Shown here: piece after piece, positions 55,413 through 62,480 of the stretch | How the letters are laid out: each line of letters starts with the position of its first letter | Numbering within the stretch: the first letter of the stretch is position 1 | Source: Peptoniphilus vaginalis | Lineage (GTDB): Bacteria > Bacillota > Clostridia > Tissierellales > Peptoniphilaceae | Direction: 5' to 3' | Assembly (NCBI RefSeq): GCF_900176605.1 | Contig: NZ_FXLP01000003.1 | Span: forward strand, 62,001-126,000 | DNA length: 64,000 nucleotides | Translations under genes and position numbers: made by a program | The notes under the pieces: generated by a model | Told to the model about the DNA's origin: nothing | What the model saw: the letters and a program-made list of their open reading frames with translations, nothing else | Databases searched by the model: none

Positions 55413-56714
55413 TTAACATTCTATTTTTATATCTTTACCTTCAAGTATTAGGTTCATATTTTTTGCAGAACACATTGAGCCACACATTGTGCATGTGTTT
55501 TCTTCTTCAGGCATTGATGAATCTCTGTACTCTCTTGGTTTTTCCTTATCAAGTGCAATTTCAAACATGCCATCCCAATCAATTTTTTGACGTCTCTTAC
55601 TCATTTCAAGGTCCCAAGCTCTTGCGTCCTTTAGCTTATTAATATCTCCTGCGTGAGCTGCAATCTTGCAAGCAACAATACCTTCACGAACATCCTTGAC
55701 ATCTGGTAGTCTTAAATGTTCAGCAGGAGTTACATAACAAAGAAAATCTGCTCCATAAGCTGCAGCAATTGCACCACCAATTGCAGATGTAATGTGGTCA
55801 TAACCTGGTGCAACATCTGTAACAAGAGGTCCCAATACATAGAAAGGTGCCTTGTGACAAAGTTTCTTTTGAAGTTTCACATTCATCTCGATGTCACCAA
55901 TTGGCACGTGACCTGGTCCTTCAATGATTACCTGCACATCCTTCTCCCAGGCTCTTTTTGTAAGTTCTCCAAGTGTAATGAGCTCCGCTATTTGAGATGG
56001 GTCTGTTGCATCGTGAATCCCACCTGGTCTTAATGAATCTCCTAGAGAAAGAGTTACATCATATTCACGACAAATATCCAAGAGTTCATCATAGTATTCA
56101 TAAAAAGGATTTTCTTGATTATTCATCTTCATCCAACCAAAGAGAAGAGAACCACCACGAGATACAATTTCATTAACACGTCTATTTCTCATAAATATTT
56201 CTGAATTTGCCCTATTAATTCCTGCGTGAATTGTAACAAAGTCGACACCATTTTCAGCATGATTTCTAACTACGTCTAAAAACTCCTCTGCCTTGATGTA
56301 GGAAAGACCCTTGTCTAAGAATCCAACTGCATCATACATTGGAACTGTTCCTATCATAGCTGTAGATTTTTCAATTAGCTTTTTTCTAAACTCCTGAGTC
56401 TTGCCATAATTTGAAAGATCCATTATGGCTTCTGCACCCATAGCTAATGCCATATCTACTTTTTCCATTTCCATGTCAATGTCATTTAAGTCCTTAGAGA
56501 TTCCCAAGTTTACATTTATCTTGGTCCTAAGTCCAGTCCCTATACCCTCAGGTGAAATTGACTTGTGGTTTTTGTTTTTAGGAATTACAATTTCACCACA
56601 TGCCATCTTCTCTAAAAGGTATTCGCAAGACACATTTTCTTTCTTTGCTACAATTTTCATTTCATCTGTAACAAATCCATTCTTTGCTGCTTCCATTTGA
56701 GTAGCATACTTCAT
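55413..56714 (-). CDS. thiC: Phosphomethylpyrimidine synthase ThiC
   Basis: This 433-residue radical-SAM enzyme rearranges AIR to HMP-phosphate. The C-terminal cluster-binding motif is [13 protein letters not shown] near 406-418. The core has [23 protein letters not shown] and [17 protein letters not shown]. It is the shorter clostridial form without the long N-terminal domain. It is a single-gene unit with its own TPP riboswitch. Confidence 0.96.
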   Translation of the reverse strand: MKYATQMEAAKNGFVTDEMKIVAKKENVSCEYLLEKMACGEIVIPKNKNHKSISPEGIGTGLRTKINVNLGISKDLNDIDMEMEKVDMALAMGAEAIMDLSNYGKTQEFRKKLIEKSTAMIGTVPMYDAVGFLDKGLSYIKAEEFLDVVRNHAENGVDFVTIHAGINRANSEIFMRNRRVNEIVSRGGSLLFGWMKMNNQENPFYEYYDELLDICREYDVTLSLGDSLRPGGIHDATDPSQIAELITLGELTKRAWEKDVQVIIEGPGHVPIGDIEMNVKLQKKLCHKAPFYVLGPLVTDVAPGYDHITSAIGGAIAAAYGADFLCYVTPAEHLRLPDVKDVREGIVACKIAAHAGDINKLKDARAWDLEMSKRRQKIDWDGMFEIALDKEKPREYRDSSMPEEENTCTMCGSMCSAKNMNLILEGKDIKIEC

Positions 56715-56719
56715 AAATA

Positions 56720-56746
56720 AAAAAACCTCCTATAAAATTATAGGAG
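56720..56746 (-). terminator. Hairpin overlapping the thiC ribosome site (riboswitch expression platform)
   Basis: CTCCTATA (56727-56734) pairs with TATAGGAG (56739-56746) around a 4-nt loop, followed on the minus strand by a run of seven T. The arm contains the AGGAGG used by thiC. It looks like a terminator that also hides the ribosome site. Confidence 0.7.
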
Positions 56747-56754
56747 TAATAATA

Positions 56755-56830
56755 CTTTTCCTTGTCAAGGCATTATCCTAACAAGTAAAATGGTCGAGTC
56801 TTAACTCCTCTCAGCATATTGCTCCCATAA
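56755..56830 (-). ncRNA. TPP riboswitch before thiC (variant)
   Basis: On the minus strand, TATGGGAGCAATATGCTGAGAGG, then GACTCGACC and CTTGTTAGGATAATGCC, resemble the TPP aptamer. CTGAGAGG and GGATAATGCC are kept. The usual CCTGAT and GCGTAGGGA elements are altered (ACTTGTTA and TTGACAAGGA). It is more divergent than the thiW copy but is in the expected place before thiC. Confidence 0.82.
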
Positions 56831-56938
56831 GTTTATTTATTTAATTTTTAAATCATATTATTTTTAAAAAATAATATGCGTACTTGAAACAGTTTAAATC
56901 AATTCAATTATATTTACAAGAATTTTTAAATTTTTAAA

Positions 56939-57448
56939 TTAATACTTTATAACTGAAAGAACTTTTTCGCCCTTTAATAGGTCTCTTCCCTTTAGTCCTT
57001 CAAGCTCTATTAAGAATAATAGTGAAGATACTTCCCCTCCTAGACTTCTAACAAGTTTTAAACAAGCCTTTGATGTTCCACCAGTTGCAAGTAGGTCATC
57101 CACTATTACAACTTTTTCTCCTGGATCAATGGCATCCTTGTGGATCTCAATAGAATCTTGTCCATATTCAAGGTCGTAAGACTCACTTAACTTGTCCCAA
57201 GGAAGTTTGCCCGGCTTTCTCACAGGTACAAAGCCCTTGTTTAATTTATAGGCAAGAGCTGCTCCTAAGATAAAACCTCTTGCTTCAATCCCAATTATTT
57301 TATCAACGTCTTCATCTATTCTTGCTGCCATTTCATCAACTGCTTTTTTGAAAGCATCTTTGTCCTTTAAAAGAGTTGTTATGTCCCTAAAGATGACTCC
57401 CTCTTTTGGATAATTTTCAATTGCTCTAATTGTGTCTTTTAATTCCAT
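56939..57448 (-). CDS. apt: Adenine phosphoribosyltransferase
   Basis: Apt salvages adenine to AMP with PRPP. The ATG at 57448 after GGGGGA gives MELKDTIRAIENYPKEGVIF, the usual N-terminus; the open frame extends to 57478 without support. The 169 residues have IIGIEARGFILGAALAYKL near 55 and the PRPP loop VVIVDDLLATGGTSKA near 115. Complete. It is divergent from nhaC. Confidence 0.96.
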   Translation of the reverse strand: MELKDTIRAIENYPKEGVIFRDITTLLKDKDAFKKAVDEMAARIDEDVDKIIGIEARGFILGAALAYKLNKGFVPVRKPGKLPWDKLSESYDLEYGQDSIEIHKDAIDPGEKVVIVDDLLATGGTSKACLKLVRSLGGEVSSLLFLIELEGLKGRDLLKGEKVLSVIKY

Positions 57449-57468
57449 AATTTCCCCCAATCCCTTAT

Positions 57469-57477
57469 AGTATATCA
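57469..57477 (-). promoter_or_regulatory. Extended -10 promoter of apt
   Basis: TGATATACT on the minus strand, about 25 nt before the apt start, with no good -35. Confidence 0.5.
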
Positions 57478-57518
57478 TCTTTGCGACCCAATAAAAACTT
57501 TTAATGAAGTCTTTTAAA

Positions 57519-57527
57519 TGATATAAT
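57519..57527 (+). promoter_or_regulatory. Extended -10 promoter of nhaC
   Basis: TGATATAAT is an extended -10 about 35 nt before the ATG. The same nonamer serves the FNT gene (59004-59012) and the HAD gene (61747-61755). Confidence 0.6.
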
Positions 57528-57560
57528 AATTTAAATTTTTGAATTTATACGAGGTGTTTT

Positions 57561-58964
57561 ATGAACCAGAATAATATAAATAAATATGAAAAAGAAGTGA
57601 GGAAGGCAAACTTTGCTGAAGCCCTCTTCACCTTTGTCTCTCTTACAATAATAATGTTTATAAGCATAATTAAATATAAAGAGAGTCCACACATCCCTAT
57701 GCTCATTGGAGTTTTAATCGCCTCCCTTGTCGCTCTAAAGATTGGCTACTCTTGGAAGTTTATAGAAAACTCAATGATAAAAGGAATTTCACAAGCCATG
57801 CAGTCCATAATAATCCTCGCCATAATTGGTGTCTTAATAGGAATTTGGATCTTGGCAGGGGTTGTACCAACAATGATTTACTACGGGCTTATGATTTTAA
57901 AACCCTCAATTTTTCTTGTTGCAACAGTTTTAATTACATCAATTACTTCTCTTGCCACAGGCACAAGTTGGGGAACAGCTGGCACAATGGGGATTGCCCT
58001 TATGGGTATAGCAAGTGGACTTGGAATACCTGCTCCCCTAACAGCAGGTGCAGTTTTATCTGGCGCCTACTTTGGCGACAAGATGAGTCCCCTATCTGAT
58101 ACAACAAACCTTGCACCAGCCATGGCAGGCACAGATGTATTCACCCACATCAAGGCAATGTTTAAGCCAACTCTTATTGCCTATGGCTTAACACTTTTGA
58201 TTTTTGGATTTTTATCTATCAAGTACAAGGGAACTAGTGCTGACTTATCCAATGTCGACATCATCGCCAAGGGACTCAAAGAAAGTTTTACAATTTCGCC
58301 CGTCCTCTTGTTGGCACCCTTAGTTGTAATAATTTCCATTGCCAAGAAGCTCCCAGCAGTCCCTGGCATTAGTCTTGGTATTATTATTGCTGCAATCTTG
58401 GGTCCAATCTATCAAGGTGTAAACTTTGGAGACATTTTATCAGCTGGACTCAATGGTTATGTTTCAAAGACTGGTCTTGAAGCAGTGGATAAACTCTTAA
58501 CTACTGGTGGCTTAAACAATATGATGTCATCCATCTCTCTAACAATTATCGCTATGATGTTTGGTGGCATTGCAGAAGAAACTGGAATACTTGAAGCCAT
58601 AGTAAAAAAATTCCTCTACAGGGTTCAGTCTGTGGTTGGACTTGTTATTTCTACAATTTTAACTTGCTTCTTTACCAACGCAACTATGCCAGAGCAGTAC
58701 ATCTCCATAGTTGTACCTGGAAGAATGTTTAAAAATGAATATAAGGATAGGAAGATTGCTCCTAGACTCCTATCATCAACTCTCGAGTCAGGGGGAACTG
58801 TTACATCAGCCATGATTCCTTGGAACACTTGTGGAACTTATATGTCAACAGTTCTTGGTGTCTCCACAGTTCACTACCTTCCATTTTTGTTCTTTAACCT
58901 ATTGATGCCTATAGTTCAAGTAATAGTTGTAGCAATAGATTCTAAAAAGTACAGAATAGACTAA
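57561..58964 (+). CDS. NhaC-family Na+/H+ antiporter
   Basis: The 467-residue protein has about 11-12 membrane helices. The NhaC family signatures are clear: TSITSLATGTSWGTAGTMGIALMGI near 135-160, GAYFGDKMSPLSDTTNLAPAMAGTD near 168-192, and TLESGGTVTSAMIPWNTCGTYM near 408-430. Members exchange Na+ for H+, or import amino or organic acids with counter-ion. The substrate cannot be decided. ATG follows GAGGTG. It is a single-gene unit, divergent from apt. Confidence 0.93.
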   Translation: MNQNNINKYEKEVRKANFAEALFTFVSLTIIMFISIIKYKESPHIPMLIGVLIASLVALKIGYSWKFIENSMIKGISQAMQSIIILAIIGVLIGIWILAGVVPTMIYYGLMILKPSIFLVATVLITSITSLATGTSWGTAGTMGIALMGIASGLGIPAPLTAGAVLSGAYFGDKMSPLSDTTNLAPAMAGTDVFTHIKAMFKPTLIAYGLTLLIFGFLSIKYKGTSADLSNVDIIAKGLKESFTISPVLLLAPLVVIISIAKKLPAVPGISLGIIIAAILGPIYQGVNFGDILSAGLNGYVSKTGLEAVDKLLTTGGLNNMMSSISLTIIAMMFGGIAEETGILEAIVKKFLYRVQSVVGLVISTILTCFFTNATMPEQYISIVVPGRMFKNEYKDRKIAPRLLSSTLESGGTVTSAMIPWNTCGTYMSTVLGVSTVHYLPFLFFNLLMPIVQVIVVAIDSKKYRID

Positions 58965-58968
58965 TATT

Positions 58969-59003
58969 AGAGGCCTTTCATTCATTGAAAAGCCTCTTCT
59001 TTT
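58969..59003 (+). terminator. Terminator of nhaC, overlapping the FNT promoter
   Basis: AGAGGCCTTTCA and TGAAAAGCCTCT pair with one bulge, followed by TCTTTTT. The 3' arm contains the TTGAAA that is the -35 of the next gene. Confidence 0.8.
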
Positions 59004-59012
59004 TGATATAAT
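58985..59012 (+). promoter_or_regulatory. Promoter of the FNT gene
   Basis: TTGAAA (58985-58990), a 16-bp spacer and an extended TGATATAAT (59004-59012). The -35 is inside the terminator stem of the upstream gene. Confidence 0.75.
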
Positions 59013-59041
59013 AGTTATTAAAGTATAAAAAGAGGTGGAAT

Positions 59042-59797
59042 ATGTATAAAGACATAGTAAATAGATTAATAAGCTCTGCTAATGCAAAGAAAGATTTACT
59101 AGAATCTTCTTTCTTCAAGTACATGGTTGCAGCTATGATGGCTGGGTTTTTTATTGGCATTGGGATTCTAATAATGGTCCTATCAGGGAATGTTTTTTCC
59201 TCATTACCCATTGCACTTGTAAAATTTGTCAATGGATTTGTCTTCTCCCTAGCCCTATCCTTCGTTATGTTTGCAGGTGGCGAACTATTCACAGGTATTG
59301 TTCTCGTTACAACTGTCGCCAAGTTAAATAAGAAACTTGAAACGTCTACATTTTTAAAAATTCTTATTTATTCTTATATAGGAAATTTTTTGGGAGCAAT
59401 TTTAATTTCCATCTTATTTAAAATGACTGGCGTTTCTCCAGACTACAATGAAGCCCTTTTAAAACTAGCAACAACAAAAGCAAGTTATGACTTCACTTCA
59501 TTGTTATTTAGGGGAATTATGTGTAACATTTTAGTTTGTCTTGCAGTACTAATTTGTTCAAGAAATCTATCTGATTCAGCAAAATTAATTTTAATTTTCT
59601 GGTGCATACTTGCCTTTGTAAGTTTAGGCTTTGAACATAGTATTGCAAATATGACTTGTTTCGCATTAACAAAGATGCTAAACCCTGAATTTGGATTTGG
59701 ACTAATTTTCAAAAACTTAATACCAGTTACCCTTGGAAATATTATTGGTGGCTCTCTAGTTGCCGTAACTTATAATATTTTGGGTAGCGAAAACTAA
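59042..59797 (+). CDS. Formate/nitrite transporter family channel
   Basis: The 251-residue FNT-family pentameric channel protein has six membrane helices. Conserved marks are MFAGGELFTG near 78-87, FRGIMCNILVCLAVLICS near 157-174, and GFEHSIANM near 200 with the central His. Members carry formate, nitrite, hydrosulfide or lactate. Because Fhs in this window is expected to release formate, a formate exporter is the most natural reading, but the substrate is not visible in the sequence. ATG after AGAGGTGGA. Confidence 0.92.
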   Translation: MYKDIVNRLISSANAKKDLLESSFFKYMVAAMMAGFFIGIGILIMVLSGNVFSSLPIALVKFVNGFVFSLALSFVMFAGGELFTGIVLVTTVAKLNKKLETSTFLKILIYSYIGNFLGAILISILFKMTGVSPDYNEALLKLATTKASYDFTSLLFRGIMCNILVCLAVLICSRNLSDSAKLILIFWCILAFVSLGFEHSIANMTCFALTKMLNPEFGFGLIFKNLIPVTLGNIIGGSLVAVTYNILGSEN

Positions 59798-59800
59798 TTT

Positions 59801-59830
59801 GACGAGGTCCTTCCTCGTCTTTATTTTTTT
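59801..59830 (+). terminator. Terminator of the FNT gene
   Basis: GACGAGG (59801-59807) and CCTCGTC (59813-59819) pair around TCCTT, followed by a T-run. Confidence 0.9.
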
Positions 59831-59849
59831 ACAATCAAGCTAAAATAAA

Positions 59850-59881
59850 AACCTAAGCTAAAATTTACTTTAACTTAGGTT
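59850..59881 (-). terminator. Terminator of the TIGR02206 membrane protein gene
   Basis: AACCTAAG (59850-59857) and CTTAGGTT (59874-59881) pair; the stop codon lies in the loop and T-rich sequence follows on the minus strand. Confidence 0.75.
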
Positions 59882-60587
59882 TCTTTTCTCTTATTAATTT
59901 TGAAATTATCTTATAAATAAAAAATGTAAGGACCATAACAAAGACTGTGACTATAAAAAGTCCCACAACATAATTTGGAAAGACGTCCTTTATAGTTGCA
60001 AGGGCTGATCCCTCATAGGGCTCTTCTATAAAATAATAATTTGCATTGAGCTTGATGTTTAAAACTTTTATTATTGGAAGAGTCACAAGTATGAAAATTA
60101 TTGGATATATTATATCTCTTATCTTTGGCAGGTATTCCTTTGAAAGCACAAGATAAATTGGATAAAAGGCATTCACTCCATGGATGATCCAAGAAATAAT
60201 TGCCACATAAGAATATTTATTTACTTGGTCCCAGCCTGGTGTAAAAAGACTTAGAATTGCCGCTGGCATAAACAAGTAATAGAGGCAGGCCTTTATAAAC
60301 TTTCTTTCAACAAAGGCATCCACTGCCATGAACTGTGCCCCAATTGTGCAGAGGTGGAAGGGCAAGTAAGAAGAGTCATAGTGACCGCTTATTAAGACTG
60401 CCACAAGCCTAATCATTTCCAAGCTAATTGGTGTTAAGGCGATAAAAATCCTAAAGCCTCTGCTCCCTCTCCAAGGTTTGTATAAAATTATTCCAAATAT
60501 AAAAATAATAGCAAGGCAAGCGAAATGGTAAGTTCCATAAAATTTAAAGCCAACCTCTCCATAGTTTAAGTCCCAAAAATTTCTCAT
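59865..60587 (-). CDS. TIGR02206-family membrane protein (YwaF-like)
   Basis: The 240-residue protein has about seven membrane helices. Recognisable marks are YHFACLAIIFIFGIILYKPWRG, SSYLPFHLCTIGAQFMAVDAFV with conserved His and Cys near 77-84, and HGVNAFYPIYLVLSKEYLPKIRDI. This is the TIGR02206/YwaF family (related to eukaryotic TMEM164), whose bacterial role is unknown; the conserved His/Cys suggest an enzyme active site. Single-gene unit. Confidence 0.85.
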   Translation of the reverse strand: MRNFWDLNYGEVGFKFYGTYHFACLAIIFIFGIILYKPWRGSRGFRIFIALTPISLEMIRLVAVLISGHYDSSYLPFHLCTIGAQFMAVDAFVERKFIKACLYYLFMPAAILSLFTPGWDQVNKYSYVAIISWIIHGVNAFYPIYLVLSKEYLPKIRDIIYPIIFILVTLPIIKVLNIKLNANYYFIEEPYEGSALATIKDVFPNYVVGLFIVTVFVMVLTFFIYKIISKLIREKKPKLK

Positions 60588-60655
60588 AATTAAATTCCTT
60601 TTATTTTATTTCTTGACTATTTTAGCATAAAATTTCGAAAAAAGATTTACTTTTT

Positions 60656-61696
60656 TTATCTTTTAAGGAAAGAAAGTTGTCTTATGTTTAAGTCTACCAA
60701 GTTTGACACTGTTATACCAATTAGTCTAAGCTTATCGCCCTCATAGGCTTCTTCAAAAATTTCCATGGACTTGTTAAAGATATCCTCTTCTTCGTAGATT
60801 GCATTCTCATAAGTCCTTGACCTGGTCTTGACCTTGAAGTTCTCGTCCTTCATCTTGAGGGTCAAGGTGTAGCCGGAAATTTCTTTTACAATTAAGTCTT
60901 CTGATACTTCCTTAGAAAAATCTCTTAAGTGAGAAATTAACTCTTCCCTCTTGCTTGTCACTTCAAAGGTGGACTCTGTCCCCAGACTTTTTCTCACAGT
61001 GTTGGGAGTGACTTCTCTATTGTCAATTCCCCTTATCCTCTTGTAAATTTCTTCACCACTCTTCTTGAACATGGTGACTAAAAAATCATAAGATAGGGAA
61101 TACAAGTCCTCTACAGTATTTATCCCTATGTTTCTCAACCTTTTCTCTGTCTTATTACCAATCCCATGAACCCTTCTTATGTCTAAGGGAAATAAAATCT
61201 CTGGGATGTCCGACTTCCTGATAATCTTTACTCCCTTGGGCTTGTTCCAGTCGCTGGCAAGCTTCGCCAAAAATTTGTTGTAACTCAAACCACAACTCAC
61301 ACTTAAGCCAGTCTCTTCAAAAACTTTTTTCTGTAAATCATACACAATATCCACATCGTAACCCAGCCCACTTATGTCCAGATAGGACTCATCAATGGAG
61401 ACTTTTTCAATTTTATCTGTGTAGGTCCTTAGGACTTCAAAGACTTGTCTGGACTTCTCCAGATACCTCTCTCTTCTCATGGGTTTTATTATCAAGTGGT
61501 CGCATAGGTTCTTTGCCATATACATGGGCATGGCAGAGTGAATACCATACTTTCTTGCAACATAATTAGCCGTAGTGACAACTCCGTGATTGGACCTGCC
61601 ACCTACGACTAGGGGTTTGCCTATTATAGATTTATCGTCAAGCTCTTCTACAGATGCGTAGAAGGCATCTATGTCAACATGTATAATAATTCCCAT
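60656..61696 (-). CDS. dinB: DNA polymerase IV (Y-family, DinB)
   Basis: This translesion polymerase is about 346 residues. Catalytic motifs are HVDIDAFYASVEE near the N-terminus and KVSIDESYLDISGL near 104; the helix-hairpin-helix is RVHGIGNKTEKRLRNIGINTVEDLY near 180. No beta-clamp motif of the usual QLxLF type is obvious, though RQLSFLKR at the C-terminus may serve. The ATG at 61696 gives MGIIIHVDIDAF; the open frame begins at a GTG 9 bases earlier. Neither has a strong ribosome site. Confidence 0.95.
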   Translation of the reverse strand: MGIIIHVDIDAFYASVEELDDKSIIGKPLVVGGRSNHGVVTTANYVARKYGIHSAMPMYMAKNLCDHLIIKPMRRERYLEKSRQVFEVLRTYTDKIEKVSIDESYLDISGLGYDVDIVYDLQKKVFEETGLSVSCGLSYNKFLAKLASDWNKPKGVKIIRKSDIPEILFPLDIRRVHGIGNKTEKRLRNIGINTVEDLYSLSYDFLVTMFKKSGEEIYKRIRGIDNREVTPNTVRKSLGTESTFEVTSKREELISHLRDFSKEVSEDLIVKEISGYTLTLKMKDENFKVKTRSRTYENAIYEEEDIFNKSMEIFEEAYEGDKLRLIGITVSNLVDLNIRQLSFLKR

Positions 61697-61746
61697 AAAT
61701 ATCACAACTTTAGTATATCATATAACTTTTTATAATGGAGTCTATT

Positions 61747-61755
61747 TGATATAAT
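61747..61755 (+). promoter_or_regulatory. Extended -10 promoter of the HAD gene
   Basis: TGATATAAT is identical to the elements before nhaC and the FNT gene. A weak -35 (TTTTAT) may lie near 61727. Confidence 0.5.
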
Positions 61756-61772
61756 TCTATTGAGGTGAGATT

Positions 61773-62405
61773 TTGAAAAAAAAGCTTGCGCTCTATGATT
61801 TTGACAAAACTGTAGTTGCTTGCGAATCAATATTAGAGCTTTATAAGTATGGATTTAAAAATAAAAAAATAAAATTTGCGAGTACCATGGCTGGCCTTGC
61901 TTCTGCCTACATAAGGTCTAAGCTGGCATCTGATTTTGACATAATGAAGAACCAAATGGTCTCTGTTATAAAATATTTTACCGAAGATGAGCTGAAGGAC
62001 TTTGTAACAGACAACCTCTTCCCAAAATTTTTCTTTGTGGAGTTTGAAGAAGAATTCTATTCCCACGACGAGGACACAATAAAAATTCTTTGCTCAGCAT
62101 CTGCCACTCCCTATCTAAAGTATGTAAAGGGCCTCTATCCCTTTGACTACATAATTGGGACTGACCTTGGAAGTGACTACAAGATGACAAGAGGCAACAA
62201 CAAGAAAGACGTCAAGGTGAAAAACATAAGAGACCTCTTGGCACAAGAAGGAATTGAGATTGACTACGAAAACTCCTCTGCCTATTCCGACTCCTATGAT
62301 GATGACAAGTATATGCTAAGGATGACAAAAAATAGATTTTTAATAAACTCAAAGGTCAAGAAGAAGGGCTACGAAAATTTATCTTGGCACACAGAAGAAG
62401 CCTAA
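61773..62405 (+). CDS. HAD-superfamily phosphatase (subfamily IB)
   Basis: The 210-residue protein starts at a TTG 8 nt after GAGGTGAG. Motif I is LYDFDKTVV (D9 and D11); motif II is LCSASATPYLKYVKG near 107, whose Ser-Ala-Ser is typical of phosphoserine-phosphatase-like enzymes; motif III/IV is YSDSYDDDKYM near 170. These proteins dephosphorylate small molecules such as phosphoserine or lipid head-group intermediates. The substrate is unknown. Confidence 0.88.
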   Translation: MKKKLALYDFDKTVVACESILELYKYGFKNKKIKFASTMAGLASAYIRSKLASDFDIMKNQMVSVIKYFTEDELKDFVTDNLFPKFFFVEFEEEFYSHDEDTIKILCSASATPYLKYVKGLYPFDYIIGTDLGSDYKMTRGNNKKDVKVKNIRDLLAQEGIEIDYENSSAYSDSYDDDKYMLRMTKNRFLINSKVKKKGYENLSWHTEEA

Positions 62406-62431
62406 TAAATTTTAAGAGAAGTTAAGGTGTA

Positions 62432-62480
62432 AAGACATAAAAATAAACTGGGAACTCAATCCCAGTTTTTTTATGTCTTC
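62432..62480. terminator. Bidirectional terminator between the HAD gene and the arylsulfotransferase-thioredoxin gene
   Basis: AAGACATAAAAA, then AACTGGGA, pair with TCCCAGTT and TTTTTATGTCTT, giving a nearly 20-bp arm around ACTCAA. T-rich and A-rich ends let it stop transcripts from both sides. Confidence 0.85.
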
